From NCBI GenBank assembly GCA_029863605.1, contig JAOTVB010000004.1, positions 1 to 64,000 on the forward strand: a DNA stretch of 64,000 nt. The letters run 5' to 3'. Shown here in pieces: positions 1-9,104 of the stretch; position 1 is the first letter of the stretch; the number at the start of each line of letters is the position of its first letter. The notes under the pieces were generated by a model. It ran no database searches and was not told where the DNA came from. It was given only the letters and a program-made list of their open reading frames with translations. A program made the translations under genes and the position numbers. Origin of the DNA: Myxococcales bacterium. GTDB taxonomy: Bacteria; Myxococcota_A; Polyangia; Polyangiales; Houyiibacteriaceae.

Positions 1-1
1 G

Positions 2-739
2 CTACGAGCCGAGGCCATGCAGTCTCTATCGTGGGTTCTCTTCGGCCCGTGGTCGTTTTACGATTGGGTCGGCCTGGTAGTGATTGTTCTCGCGCTCTTC
101 GGCCTGGTGCGACGCCGCGACTGGTCCGGCTTGGTCTATTTCATCGGCGCTTTCCTCACGCTGGCGCCGGTCGCCGTGGTTTCACGCTCGTTTTGGATGG
201 GGTTCGACCGTTATCTCTACATGCCCGCCGTTCTCCTCTTCCTTGCAGCCGCCCCGTACGTGCTGCGGGGGTTTGTGCGGGGAACGCGGGATCACAATCT
301 TGCCATCGGGGCGCTTTGGGTAGGTTTGCTCTTCGGAGCTGCGGCGCAGACCCACCACGCCGGCGCCGCGTTCGCAAGCCAGAAAGCATATGATCAAGCG
401 CTGCTCAGGGACCACCCCGACGATCCGACGACCCACTACTACCTCGCTCGCGCCGCTGATCGATCCGGAGACATGGAGGCCGTCGAAGATCGACTTTCGG
501 TGATGCCACCACCCCCCTGGCCGGGGCCGATCATCGTGCCTACCTACGAGCTGGCCGCCAAAGTGTCGGACATTTCTAGAGCGCATCAAGCGATCGATGC
601 CTTGGTAGCTTCCCAGAACGATGGCGTATCTTGCGCCAAAGTTCGACATCAGCTCGAAATCTGGCGCGGCCGCGCCCCCGACGAAGCTACCACCGATGCC
701 TTGACCGCTACCCTCGAGCGACTGTCGTGCGAGCCGTGA
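2..739 (+). CDS. C-terminal part of a membrane protein with a TPR-like tail (5' truncated by the window)
   Basis: The reading frame is open to the first bases of the window, so the ATG at 17 is probably internal and the gene starts upstream. The visible part has three to four hydrophobic segments (about residues 15-35, 40-60, 70-85 and 95-115), then a soluble tail with a TPR-like stretch (HPDDPTTHYYLARAADRSGD). This architecture fits the C-terminus of large multi-TM glycosyltransferase-like proteins with TPR repeats (the DUF1736/TMTC type), but no catalytic part is visible. Its last 32 bases overlap the convergent patatin gene. The function is not assignable from this fragment. Confidence 0.6.
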   Translation, partial: LRAEAMQSLSWVLFGPWSFYDWVGLVVIVLALFGLVRRRDWSGLVYFIGAFLTLAPVAVVSRSFWMGFDRYLYMPAVLLFLAAAPYVLRGFVRGTRDHNLAIGALWVGLLFGAAAQTHHAGAAFASQKAYDQALLRDHPDDPTTHYYLARAADRSGDMEAVEDRLSVMPPPPWPGPIIVPTYELAAKVSDISRAHQAIDALVASQNDGVSCAKVRHQLEIWRGRAPDEATTDALTATLERLSCEP

Positions 740-1580
740 CTCGCTTCTCTCGAGCAAACCGCGTTCCATCGACGAGTCCAAGCTCGAAGGTCTCCTGCAG
801 TCCATCGGGATTGGCATAATCGAACTTGTCGATTCTGATCGGTTCGGAAGGCTGAACGTACGTCATGCGGGGGCGGTTTGGGAGGCGCGATTCGTACCTG
901 CTGCTCAGCAACACCAACGTCTCGCCCGGCTCGTCCTTGGCGAGCAGCGTCGGCACATTGTCGATGAGACCTCCATCGAGCACGTTTTCGTTCTCGTGCT
1001 TCCCCTCCGGCAGCACTGGAGGGACGCATGACGCGGCGAGCACGAGATCGATGTACTCGCTGACAGTCTTGCAGTCGTTGGCCCTGCCAACGATTGGTCT
1101 GAAGCCAGCGCGCTCGGGCCACTTTGGATGAAGCGGATTGCTGAACGTTCTCTCGAGACCGTAGATCGATAGTCCCAGCACCGCGCTTGCCGCTCCGCTC
1201 AACCACTTTGGTGCACCGCTCATCAGAAAACGAATCGAGAACTGGTTGAGGGTTGATAGATCCTCAGGTCTGATGAAGAGCTCGAGCGCCTCTCGGTACA
1301 TTTGCGCGTGGGGCAGCAACGGCGCTTTGCGCAATGGGTTGAGGTTCTGCCAATGAATGTTCCTCGGATTCCTTGTGGTGAGGTCTTTGAACAGATTCAG
1401 GGCGGTCGTGGAACGATCGAGAACAGCGGCACTTGCAATCGCGCATCCTGCACTCGTCGAGCCGATGAATTTCACCGCGTTTCGTAGATCGAGCCCGGAC
1501 TGTATCGCACCTTCCCAGAAGCCCAACTGCCAGAAGCACCGGCTGCCTCCGCCTGCGAACACCGCATTCCGAAAGGACAT
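708..1580 (-). CDS. Patatin-like phospholipase
   Basis: This is a 290-residue serine acyl hydrolase of the patatin family, which cleaves acyl esters of membrane or storage lipids. Visible motifs are the oxyanion-hole glycine run (AGGGSR, residues 9-14), the nucleophile elbow STSAG with Ser43, and the catalytic Asp in LDGGLIDN near residue 207. The elbow has Ser instead of the usual first Gly of GxSxG. There is no signal peptide, so it is probably cytoplasmic or membrane-peripheral. It lies downstream of the DUF1552/DUF1592 pair on the same strand, with a 60-base gap. Its natural substrate cannot be read from the sequence. Confidence 0.85.
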   Translation of the reverse strand: MSFRNAVFAGGGSRCFWQLGFWEGAIQSGLDLRNAVKFIGSTSAGCAIASAAVLDRSTTALNLFKDLTTRNPRNIHWQNLNPLRKAPLLPHAQMYREALELFIRPEDLSTLNQFSIRFLMSGAPKWLSGAASAVLGLSIYGLERTFSNPLHPKWPERAGFRPIVGRANDCKTVSEYIDLVLAASCVPPVLPEGKHENENVLDGGLIDNVPTLLAKDEPGETLVLLSSRYESRLPNRPRMTYVQPSEPIRIDKFDYANPDGLQETFELGLVDGTRFAREKRVTARTTVARG

Positions 1581-1640
1581 CGTAGTGGTATCTCACGAAA
1601 GCTATGTCCGCGAAAGGCACCGCTCTGACCATTCGCGATC

Positions 1641-3011
1641 TCAGGTCAATCCGCTGAGCGGGCCCTGACTGTACTGCGGGACCCCAAAGGTGCTGACCGG
1701 CTTGTCCATTGCATGGGTGAGGGACACCAGCAGCTTGCCGTGGGGCTCGCCCCCGAAATCGATGTGTCGGCCGGTGTTGAAGTAGCCCTGCGCACTGCCC
1801 GCAAGCATGAAAGGGATGTCGCGTCGGGTGTGACTGTTGCCCTTGCCGAGCTCGTTGACCCATACGACTACGCTGTTGTCGAGAAGGGAGTTCTCTCCTT
1901 CCTGAATGCCGTCCATCAGGCCGAGCATGTAGGCGAACTGCTCGGAGTACCATTTGTTGATCTCGAGGAGATCGGCTTGCGAGTCGGCGTTGCTGTCGTC
2001 GTAGTGGGAAAGGGAATGGTGGCCCTCTCCGAGACGAAGCGGCACCCAGTTGTGCTGTACGTTGCTGACCGAGCGCGACCACTGAATCGACGCCACCCGC
2101 GTCATGTCGCATGCAAGCGCCATTACGAGCATGTCCATTTGGGCCCTTCCGGTCATCGGATACTGGTCGTTCTGCTCAAAGTTGCCGCCCGGGAGTGTCA
2201 CGGTCGGCTCCTGACAGGCCGCGCCAACACCACCGGTCACGTCCAGACGAGCTTCCAAATCTCGAATCGACTGAAGATGCTTGTCGAGCGTCTGCTTGTC
2301 TTCGTAGCCAAGAGTCCTGTTGAAGGCCTCGTGGTCCGCCATGACGGCGTCGAGAACGCTTTGACGTCGCTTTCGAATGAGCGCGAGCTCGAACGGATCC
2401 GTGTCCAGGTCTCCGAAGAGGTCGGTGAAGTTCTGGTTGGGGTCCTCCCGGTGCGGAACCGGCTGGTCGGGCCCGGTGTACGACATCCGCGACCAGACCG
2501 AAGAGCTTCGTACCTGAACGCCGAACTCGAGAGAGCGAAACTTCGTCACGATGTCTTTCGCGATTTCGTCCGCCAAGTACTGATCGACCGATTGCCCCCC
2601 GCCCCAACCGACGTACTGTGGCGTCGGGCCATCACAATTGCCTTCACAAAAGAGGCTGCCCGGCAAGATCTCGGCGTTGGTCAGCAGGCAGGCCATTCCG
2701 GTCTGGTGCCCATCGCCGATCGAATCGTAAGCCACGTCCTGATCGACGCCGTCGAGGAAGAGAAGCTTTTGCGAGAATGGCGCCAGCGACGCGTGCATCG
2801 GGTGACCGGAGAGGTCCATGTTTGCTGGCGGGGACCAGATGTCTTGACGTGTGCCGTTCGCGCTGAACCAAAAGATGATTCGCTTGGGGGCAACCCCAGC
2901 CTGCGCCGAGCTCCGCGTGGGCAACATCGCATCGAGCATCGGCAGCCCGATCGCGACCGTCCCGCCGAACAGCGTGCCTCTCAGCATCCTACGACGACTG
3001 ATCCGCTTCAC
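1641..3011 (-). CDS. DUF1552 Tat-exported protein, copy 1
   Basis: The GTG start at 3011 is chosen over a longer open frame. It follows a strong AGGAGGT site, overlaps the upstream gene's stop as GTGA, and gives a clean twin-arginine signal (SRRRMLRGT, then a hydrophobic stretch ending in SSAQA). The mature protein of roughly 420 residues matches the DUF1552 family, with the typical 'RIIFWFSANG' opening, a coiled-coil-like central region (KQTLDKHLQSIRDLEARLD) and the late 'LLDNSVVVWVNELGKGNSH' segment. The family is common in Planctomycetes and Myxococcota and is nearly always paired with a DUF1592-type cytochrome protein, as here. No biochemical role is established; export to the periplasm is inferred from the Tat motif. 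Confidence 0.88.
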   Translation of the reverse strand: MKRISRRRMLRGTLFGGTVAIGLPMLDAMLPTRSSAQAGVAPKRIIFWFSANGTRQDIWSPPANMDLSGHPMHASLAPFSQKLLFLDGVDQDVAYDSIGDGHQTGMACLLTNAEILPGSLFCEGNCDGPTPQYVGWGGGQSVDQYLADEIAKDIVTKFRSLEFGVQVRSSSVWSRMSYTGPDQPVPHREDPNQNFTDLFGDLDTDPFELALIRKRRQSVLDAVMADHEAFNRTLGYEDKQTLDKHLQSIRDLEARLDVTGGVGAACQEPTVTLPGGNFEQNDQYPMTGRAQMDMLVMALACDMTRVASIQWSRSVSNVQHNWVPLRLGEGHHSLSHYDDSNADSQADLLEINKWYSEQFAYMLGLMDGIQEGENSLLDNSVVVWVNELGKGNSHTRRDIPFMLAGSAQGYFNTGRHIDFGGEPHGKLLVSLTHAMDKPVSTFGVPQYSQGPLSGLT

Positions 3012-4693
3012 TGCGCACCTCCTTGCTCCGCGACCACCGCGCGACGGTATAGGAACGCGTTCGTTTGCGTGAGCGCGACCAAGAGCTCCCGAACATTGAA
3101 ATTGGAGGCTGCGAACCTCTCGTTGATCTGCTCGATGCTGCAGCTGTCGAGCTGAGTCACCGAACGGTTGTACGCGAAGCGGAACCACTGCGAGGAGACA
3201 CACTCCTGCACCTGCGTGCTCGCCGCGAGGGCTTGCGCCAGCTCGATTGCACCGTCGTAGGTCCCGTCGATGTCGTCGGTTTGCACGACCTCGCCCACCG
3301 CGTCGACGTCTTTGCCGTTCTGCTGATCGCGCCACTGCCCCACGCCATCGTAGTGTTCGAAGATGAAGCCGATGGGGTTCATCAGGCTGTGGCATGAAGC
3401 GCAGGCTGGGTCAGCGCCGATCTCTTCGAATTGCTCCTTGGTCGTCTTGTTGGGGTCGAGCTCCGGTGGCTCGATGACGAGGTCATTCGGTGGGAGCGGT
3501 AGCGTGTTGCACATCAACTGCTCGCGCACGAACTTTCCGCGAAAAACGGGAGAGCTCTGATTGAGGTTCGCATGCGTCGCCATGAGCGCGGCGCTGGTCA
3601 AAAAGCCCGCACGTCGTGTCGGATCGAGTTGAACCCGTTGGAACTCCGTCCCAGTGACTGGCTCGACCACGTCGTCGCCGTAGAAGCTAGCGAGCTCCTC
3701 GTTCATGAAGCTGTAGTCACCGGTCAACAGCGTTTGTAGGGATCCGTCTCCCTCCAAAATCACTTGCTCGATGAACGTCTGAATCTCTTCCTCCCAAAGA
3801 GGCCGGAGCGAAGCATTGAAGGCCGGGTAGATCGACGTATCCTTTGTTACGTTGTCGAGCTCCGTCAGAAGCAACCACTGCCTGTGGAAGTTACGGATAG
3901 TGTCCTTGGCTCGGTCGTTCTCGAGCATGCGCGCCGCCTGAGCTCCAATTTGCTCTCGGGTCAAGAGCGCATCGTTTGCCGCTGCTTCGAAAAGCTGATC
4001 GTCGGGCATGGTATTCCAGAGCATGTACGAGAGCTTGGTTGCCATCTCCCAGCTGGTGAACGGCACCACGTCGCCTTCAACCGGTAGCTCGGAGCCATAC
4101 TCCGGCCGGTAAAGGAAAGACGGGGATTGAAGCACCACCTCGATGACGATTTGGATGCCGTCCTCGAACGTTCCGAGGTCAGGGTCGGCGACTGCCCAGT
4201 CGAACACGCCTTTTAGCCGGTCGATCTCGTCTTGCTCGAGCGGGCGGCGATAGGCGCGCTGACCCCAGCGTTCGATGAAGGACAACGCGCACGCGTCGCT
4301 GCCCTGGGAGGCCGGGTCGCACCCGTCCATCAGCGTCGTCATGTTGGTGATGGCTCGGGCACTGACGGTTTCAGCGACGTTGGCGTACTGCTCGACGAGC
4401 AGGTCGCTGGTGGTCAACGCGCCCGCTTGGTTGTTGAAGCCCGCCACCTCTTCCTCGGGAGGAAGCACATCGGCTGGATTGGTGTCATCGCCGAGGAGGT
4501 CGCGGACCGTATTATTGTATTCGAAACGAGTCATTCGGCGGATCGGCGTGTCGACGACGCAGAGCTCCTTCGCGACCGCATCATCGGCCGACCCGTCGCC
4601 GCCGCTCCCGATGAGGCCGGTACACCCGCACACGAGCGCAACGGCTAGCGCGGCGAGCGGCGCGCTACGGTGACCTGTAGCGAGGGGGCGCAT
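3008..4693 (-). CDS. DUF1592/DUF1588-type cytochrome-like lipoprotein (PSD family), copy 1
   Basis: This 561-residue protein begins with a lipoprotein signal (ALVCGC, Cys about 24). It then shows the domain series of Planctomycete-type multi-DUF proteins: a DUF1587-like start (RRMTRFEYNNTVRDLLGDD), DUF1595 (CALSFIERWGQRAYRRPL), DUF1592, DUF1588 with a c-type heme motif CASCH near residue 435 followed by MNPIGFIFEHYD, and a C-terminal DUF1585 segment. The CxxCH and lipobox suggest a membrane-tethered periplasmic redox protein. It is translationally coupled to the DUF1552 gene by a 4-base overlap. The pair is repeated as a second operon immediately upstream. The substrate is unknown. Confidence 0.88.
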   Translation of the reverse strand: MRPLATGHRSAPLAALAVALVCGCTGLIGSGGDGSADDAVAKELCVVDTPIRRMTRFEYNNTVRDLLGDDTNPADVLPPEEEVAGFNNQAGALTTSDLLVEQYANVAETVSARAITNMTTLMDGCDPASQGSDACALSFIERWGQRAYRRPLEQDEIDRLKGVFDWAVADPDLGTFEDGIQIVIEVVLQSPSFLYRPEYGSELPVEGDVVPFTSWEMATKLSYMLWNTMPDDQLFEAAANDALLTREQIGAQAARMLENDRAKDTIRNFHRQWLLLTELDNVTKDTSIYPAFNASLRPLWEEEIQTFIEQVILEGDGSLQTLLTGDYSFMNEELASFYGDDVVEPVTGTEFQRVQLDPTRRAGFLTSAALMATHANLNQSSPVFRGKFVREQLMCNTLPLPPNDLVIEPPELDPNKTTKEQFEEIGADPACASCHSLMNPIGFIFEHYDGVGQWRDQQNGKDVDAVGEVVQTDDIDGTYDGAIELAQALAASTQVQECVSSQWFRFAYNRSVTQLDSCSIEQINERFAASNFNVRELLVALTQTNAFLYRRAVVAEQGGAQ

Positions 4694-4786
4694 ACATTAC
4701 AGCCTAAAGGATCACTGAACGGTTTGCAGCCCTTTTGGGTGAGAGCCCCTTTTCAGTCGTGATTCTAGTAGCTTATTCGGATCCCG

Positions 4787-6145
4787 CTAGACGAGGATTT
4801 CACTGACCGGGAGGGTCGCTTTCATCGACCGGGTACCCCAGCTTTCCACATTCAAGCCCATGACCTGTTGAAGGGTCAGCCCGACTCGCGTGGTCGGCGC
4901 TGCGTTGCCCCTGACATGAATGCCTGGCTTGATCCGCCCGCCGGCGCGTCCCGCGATCATCATCGGTAAACCGATAATGCCGTGGACTTTGGCGAACGAG
5001 ACGTCGGAGTGAGCAAATACGAGACAGTTGTCGAGGAGCGTCCCGTCACCCTCTGGAATCGCGGCAAGCCTTTCGATGAAATCCGCCCAAGCCTCCATCG
5101 AATCGAGGACGAATGCCGTCGCCTCGGGCTGGTATCCAAGATCTGGGTCGATCGCCTCGTCGTGGGTGAGCTGATGGTGCTGCGAGCTCGACCCAGCTTG
5201 CCGAAGACCGGAAATCGGAGCTGAGAACATCATGCTGAAAACGCGCGTCTGGTCGCAGGCGAGCGCAAACGAAAGCAGCTCTGCCATGAGCTGATTGGTG
5301 AGCTTCGATTGGCCGACCTCGGTGCCCAGGTCCTCCGAAACGGGCTGAGGCGCTTTCATACAGGCCTCGAGATCGGGGGGACCGGCCAGCAGGACGTTGA
5401 TTTGCTGTTCGAGCTGTCTGACCGAAGTGAAGTACTGGTCGAGCCGCTGGCTGTCATGTGTACCGACCTGTTGCAGCAACCGGTCCGCGTCTTCTTTGAC
5501 GACCGAGAGCACGCTCTGGCGAAGCATCAGTCGCGGGTCGGGGACGAACGGGCCTGCATTTGGATCGGCGAACTCCGGACCGAATACGCGAGCATAGAGC
5601 GCAGCCGGTGACAGCTCAGGGGCATTCGGAATGCCTTGGGCCTCACGGCTATAGGCTTGGTTCGGGTTGCCGGTCGCCGACATCTCGATCGAGCGGAAGC
5701 GCGTCACGCCTCCGATTTGACTCGAGATGACCGAGTCCAGGGTGGGCGCGACATACACGCCGTCTTGCTCTGGCACGGAGCCGGTCAGCGTCGTAACCAG
5801 GCCGCCGCTATGCGGAAAGTTTGGGCGGCCATCGAGCGTCACATCGAAACCACTGAGGACACTGACGTAGTCGCGAACCTTGCCGCCGCTGGAGAGCTCG
5901 CGGTCGAGGGCGACGAGCTCAGGTGATAGCTCCCATCCCTCTCCCGTCGTCGTCGGAGCCCATCGCTCTGGGTTGATGCCACAACCCCACATCCACGCGC
6001 CGAACCGCAATGGAAGCGGAGCTCCCTGAGCCAGCGCCGTGCCGTTGTCATCGAGGAAGCAATCGAGCAGCGGAAGCCCCATCGAAACCGCGCCCCCGGC
6101 AAGTGTGCCGCGAAGCATGGTTCGTCTGTCGAACCGCTTCTTCAT
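4787..6145 (-). CDS. DUF1552 Tat-exported protein, copy 2
   Basis: The ATG at 6145 overlaps the upstream stop as ATGA and opens a twin-arginine signal (FDRRTMLRGT, hydrophobic core, AQG), so the longer open frame is rejected. The protein of 452 residues is a second DUF1552 member with the family's late segment 'LLDNCLVFAHSDVSF' and the internal 'LDQYFTSVRQLEQQIN' helix. It forms a two-gene operon with the DUF1592-type gene upstream, the same order as the pair at 1641-4693. The two DUF1552 proteins differ clearly in sequence, so this is an old duplication or two separate acquisitions. Function is unknown. Confidence 0.88.
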   Translation of the reverse strand: MKKRFDRRTMLRGTLAGGAVSMGLPLLDCFLDDNGTALAQGAPLPLRFGAWMWGCGINPERWAPTTTGEGWELSPELVALDRELSSGGKVRDYVSVLSGFDVTLDGRPNFPHSGGLVTTLTGSVPEQDGVYVAPTLDSVISSQIGGVTRFRSIEMSATGNPNQAYSREAQGIPNAPELSPAALYARVFGPEFADPNAGPFVPDPRLMLRQSVLSVVKEDADRLLQQVGTHDSQRLDQYFTSVRQLEQQINVLLAGPPDLEACMKAPQPVSEDLGTEVGQSKLTNQLMAELLSFALACDQTRVFSMMFSAPISGLRQAGSSSQHHQLTHDEAIDPDLGYQPEATAFVLDSMEAWADFIERLAAIPEGDGTLLDNCLVFAHSDVSFAKVHGIIGLPMMIAGRAGGRIKPGIHVRGNAAPTTRVGLTLQQVMGLNVESWGTRSMKATLPVSEILV

Positions 6146-7794
6146 GGCTCGGCCCCCACCATTTCTGCCTCGCGGGGCCCTGAGGTCGTCAGGAAACCGT
6201 CGCTTAGGACGATCTCGCGCACCAGGTCCGCCACGCGGAACTCCGACTCTGCGAAGCGTTCCCCGAGGAAATCGAGCAGTGGCCATTCGTCTGGCGTCGC
6301 GTCACGCCCAACGGAATAGCGGAACAAGGTTCGAACCAGGCACGGGCCGAGCTCTGGATGGTCACGCAGCGCTTCGCCTACCCCGACCGGGCCATCGTAG
6401 CTGACGCCGTCGAGCTCTCCGGAGGCGTCGATCGTCGCGCCGTTCTCCTGCTCTCGAAAGGCTCCGATCGCGTCGAAGTTTTCGAATGCGAGGCCGATCG
6501 GATCCATCAGGTTGTGACAACCGGCACAGGCGTCGTTGGTCACGTGTACCTCGAGACGTTCCCGGGCCGTCCGAAGCTCCCCCATCGTATCTTCGACGAT
6601 CGAGAAATCGATGTTCGCCGGAGGGGTAGGAACGTCCTGGCACAGCAACACCTCGCGGACGAACTTGCCGCGCAGGGTGGCAGAGCTCCGACCCGTGTGT
6701 GAGTAGAGCGCCATCACGCTGACGTGCGACATGAGACCAGCGCGAGGACTGTCTTCGTCGAACGTATGAGCTTCCCAGCCGCTCGCCGTGACGACGGGGA
6801 CGCGATACATCAAACCGAGGTTTCTGGTCAGAAACGTGTTTCGCGACGTGAAGAGGTCTCTGTAGTCTCCGCCCTCGGTGAGGTGGGCGACGATGGTTCG
6901 CAAAGTCTGCTCTTTGGCATCTTCCGCAATGGTTTGGGTGTATGCGGGAAACAAGGCCGCATCCTTGCGGACCAGGCCGTCGTCGAACTGCCTGAAGTCG
7001 TAGAAATCGGAAAAGAGGGTGCGAAGACCGATCTCGGCGCGCGGTGAGGAAACGAGCCGATCGACCTGCGCGGCCAACACGTCACGGTCGAGCAAGTTGC
7101 CACTCTCTGCTGCGTCGAGCAGCTCGTCATCCGGGCTCGTGTCCCACAAGAAAAAGCTCAATCGGGTTGCAATCGAGGTGCCGGTGAGACGCAGTCGTGA
7201 AGGGTCGCCCGGATCCGGCTCGGCTCGTTCGACGCGAAACAGGAAGTCGGGCGAAACGAGAAGGCTCGACAGCGCGAGCTCGAGCCCTTGGTAGAAGTCC
7301 CCCAAGATGAGCGTAGCGTTCCGAGCCACCTCGACCCGGCTGTCGATCTCCGCTTGGCTGAGCGAGCGGCGGAACAAGCGGCGGCCAACCTGCTCGATGA
7401 ATCGCCGGGCGCAGACATCGTCGCTCGACGACCCAGATGCAGGCTCACACGGGACCAACTCGGCGCGATGATCAGCGTCGAGCGCCTGCTCTGCAACTGC
7501 GGCGGCCGCCGCTTCGTATTTCTCGAAGCCCGATGGCGTCACGCTTGCGAACGAAGAGCCGACCGCCAAAAGCCCAGCCCGGCGTTCATCGGGATCGATC
7601 CGACTCGGCACGGTGATGTGGTCGCCCAGCACATCGTGGATACTGCGGACGAACTGCTCGGTCGTGAGCCGCCGGAGCGCAATGGGTCCTCCGTCGACGG
7701 ACGGTCCACTGGATCCGGCGCTGCCGTCTCCACTGCTACAGCCGACGATCGCGACCGCGAGGACAGCCGCCATCAAGTATGGATACCGGGTCAT
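6142..7794 (-). CDS. DUF1592/DUF1588-type cytochrome-like lipoprotein (PSD family), copy 2
   Basis: The ATG at 7794 is preferred over a start 18 codons upstream because it places a lipoprotein signal (LAVAIVGCSS) at the N-terminus; no strong ribosome-binding site decides it. A Gly/Ser linker follows, then the PSD domain series: ALRRLTTEQFVRSIHDVLGD, the RRFIEQVGRRLFRRSL (DUF1595) stretch, DUF1592, DUF1588 with CAGCH and the following MDPIGLAFENFD, and a DUF1585-like end with LGPCLVRTLFRYSVGR. The CxxCH predicts covalent c-type heme. It is coupled to its DUF1552 partner by a 4-base overlap. Confidence 0.87.
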   Translation of the reverse strand: MTRYPYLMAAVLAVAIVGCSSGDGSAGSSGPSVDGGPIALRRLTTEQFVRSIHDVLGDHITVPSRIDPDERRAGLLAVGSSFASVTPSGFEKYEAAAAAVAEQALDADHRAELVPCEPASGSSSDDVCARRFIEQVGRRLFRRSLSQAEIDSRVEVARNATLILGDFYQGLELALSSLLVSPDFLFRVERAEPDPGDPSRLRLTGTSIATRLSFFLWDTSPDDELLDAAESGNLLDRDVLAAQVDRLVSSPRAEIGLRTLFSDFYDFRQFDDGLVRKDAALFPAYTQTIAEDAKEQTLRTIVAHLTEGGDYRDLFTSRNTFLTRNLGLMYRVPVVTASGWEAHTFDEDSPRAGLMSHVSVMALYSHTGRSSATLRGKFVREVLLCQDVPTPPANIDFSIVEDTMGELRTARERLEVHVTNDACAGCHNLMDPIGLAFENFDAIGAFREQENGATIDASGELDGVSYDGPVGVGEALRDHPELGPCLVRTLFRYSVGRDATPDEWPLLDFLGERFAESEFRVADLVREIVLSDGFLTTSGPREAEMVGAEP

Positions 7795-7866
7795 GGAGTA
7801 GGCGAACCTCGGAAGTTCGACACTATCCCTATTGGCGCGCCTCGGCAAAGCGAAAAGTGCGGACCC

Positions 7867-8415
7867 TCAGCTCTCCGGCGGAAGCAACACGACATCGACG
7901 ATGTGCAGCATGCCGTTCGACGCTGGGGCTGACGCGGTGATGCTGGCGTCGTTGATCGAGACCTTCCCATCCTTCACGTGCATCGTCGCTTTTTTACCGC
8001 TGGCCATGCTCAGGGTTTGTCCGTCGGTGAAGCTATCTGCCGCGAGCGCGGAGGTCGTGACGTGGTACTGCAGAATCTTCCTCAGTTGATCGACGTTCTC
8101 TGGTTTCAGGAGATCATCGACCGTGCCTTCAGGCAGCTTGTCGAAAGCCGCGTTGGTTGGCGCGAACACCGTCAACGGACCGGAAGCAGCAACCGACGTG
8201 ACGTAGTCCGCCGCCTTGATCGCTGCGACGAGCGTCGTGTGGTCTTTCGATGCGATGGCCAGGCTTACGATGTTGTTCTCATCGAGCGGAGGAATGTTCG
8301 ACACTTCCTCGGCAGCCGGCGCCGGAGGCGCATCAGGACTGGTGGCCTCCTGCTTCTTGCAACCTAACGCGGTCAGCCCGACAATAATCGTGACTGTCAG
8401 TAGACTTTTCTTCAT
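7867..8415 (-). CDS. Fasciclin (FAS1) domain lipoprotein
   Basis: The ATG at 8415 is preferred over a GTG one codon earlier because GGAGG lies 5 bases upstream. The protein has a lipoprotein signal (LTALGC, Cys19), an Ala/Pro-rich linker and one complete FAS1 domain of about 130 residues. The domain shows the two family boxes: TVFAPTNAAFDKLP (H1-like) and the C-terminal NGMLHIVDVVLLPP (H2-like). FAS1 proteins act in adhesion or as surface-anchored binding modules. The gene is divergent from the nos operon, sharing a roughly 170-base intergenic region; no functional link is evident. Confidence 0.9.
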   Translation of the reverse strand: MKKSLLTVTIIVGLTALGCKKQEATSPDAPPAPAAEEVSNIPPLDENNIVSLAIASKDHTTLVAAIKAADYVTSVAASGPLTVFAPTNAAFDKLPEGTVDDLLKPENVDQLRKILQYHVTTSALAADSFTDGQTLSMASGKKATMHVKDGKVSINDASITASAPASNGMLHIVDVVLLPPES

Positions 8416-8522
8416 CACACCCTCCGTGAGACACGCCGTCGCGCGCCGTCAAGTATAGACTCAAAACGAGCTCGAAAACGCGTCGCGCAGAACATTCGCT
8501 TCTTCCTCTGCGAACGCATATT

Positions 8523-8551
8523 TTGCCACAATTCGCGCGGTTGAATATTCG
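8523..8551 (+). promoter_or_regulatory. Possible sigma70-like promoter before the cytochrome c / nos genes
   Basis: TTGCCA (8523-8528) is followed after 17 bases by TATTCG (8546-8551) in an otherwise GC-rich region. The -35 matches consensus in 5 of 6 bases, the -10 only weakly. I found no clear FNR/NNR-type palindrome (TTGAT-N4-ATCAA) in the 8416-8589 interval. This is a position-based suggestion only. Confidence 0.25.
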
Positions 8552-8589
8552 TGCCCCTCGCCTACACTCCAGCCGCCGAGGGAGGGTTT

Positions 8590-9024
8590 ATGCGCAGCAG
8601 GTACATCCGGCTCATCATGATCGTGATCGGTGCTCTGGCTCTTGGCTGCACGCCGAAGGAGGAGTCCGCGCCCGAGCGAGAGGTAGCGGCTCCTGCCGCT
8701 GCGGAAGTTGCGGAAGTTGCGGAAGTAGCCGTCGCAGATCCAAAGGCAGAAGCCATCGAGATCTACGAAAATCGCTGCACAGTTTGCCATGGCAAGCTGG
8801 GGAAGGGCGACGGTGAAGGCTCGGCGGCCCTCGATCCGAAGCCGCGCGACTTCACTCTTGCAGAATGGCAAGAGTCGGTAACCGACGAACACATACAAAA
8901 GATCATCGTATACGGTGGGATTGCCGTGGGGAAAAGCGCCACGATGCCCGCAAATCCGGATCTCGATGCGAAGCCCGAGGTGGTCAAAGAGATCGTCGTG
9001 TACGTGCGGAACCTCGCCAAGTAG
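8590..9024 (+). CDS. Mono-heme c-type cytochrome lipoprotein of the nos cluster
   Basis: The ATG at 8590 lies just after GAGGGAGGG and opens a lipoprotein signal (ALALGC, Cys20). An Ala/Glu/Val repeat linker (AEVAEVAEVAV) leads to a class I cytochrome c domain with CTVCH at residues 63-67 and a likely distal Met in SATMPANPD. The protein should be tethered in the periplasm. It sits 80 bases before nosZ on the same strand, so it is a plausible electron donor to the N2O reductase; clade II nos clusters commonly carry such cytochromes. The assignment as the physiological donor is inference. Confidence 0.9.
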   Translation: MRSRYIRLIMIVIGALALGCTPKEESAPEREVAAPAAAEVAEVAEVAVADPKAEAIEIYENRCTVCHGKLGKGDGEGSAALDPKPRDFTLAEWQESVTDEHIQKIIVYGGIAVGKSATMPANPDLDAKPEVVKEIVVYVRNLAK

Positions 9025-9104
9025 GCCGCTGGCTTGGTTATTGCAAAAATACTCTGGAGGGTCTTCGTGATGAACGCCCTTCCCGACGGGATTAAGGAGC
9101 AGTG

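Noticed and set aside
1713-3155. A 480-codon + strand open frame
   Set aside because: It is the antisense shadow of the DUF1552 gene, which has a Tat signal, RBS and family motifs.
4694-4786. Terminator between the two DUF1592/DUF1552 operons
   Set aside because: The stretches GCCCTTTTGGGT and GCCCCTTTT look similar but do not form a stable stem-loop with a T run.
8416-8589. FNR/NNR-type binding site before the nos operon
   Set aside because: No TTGAT-N4-ATCAA-like palindrome could be found by eye.
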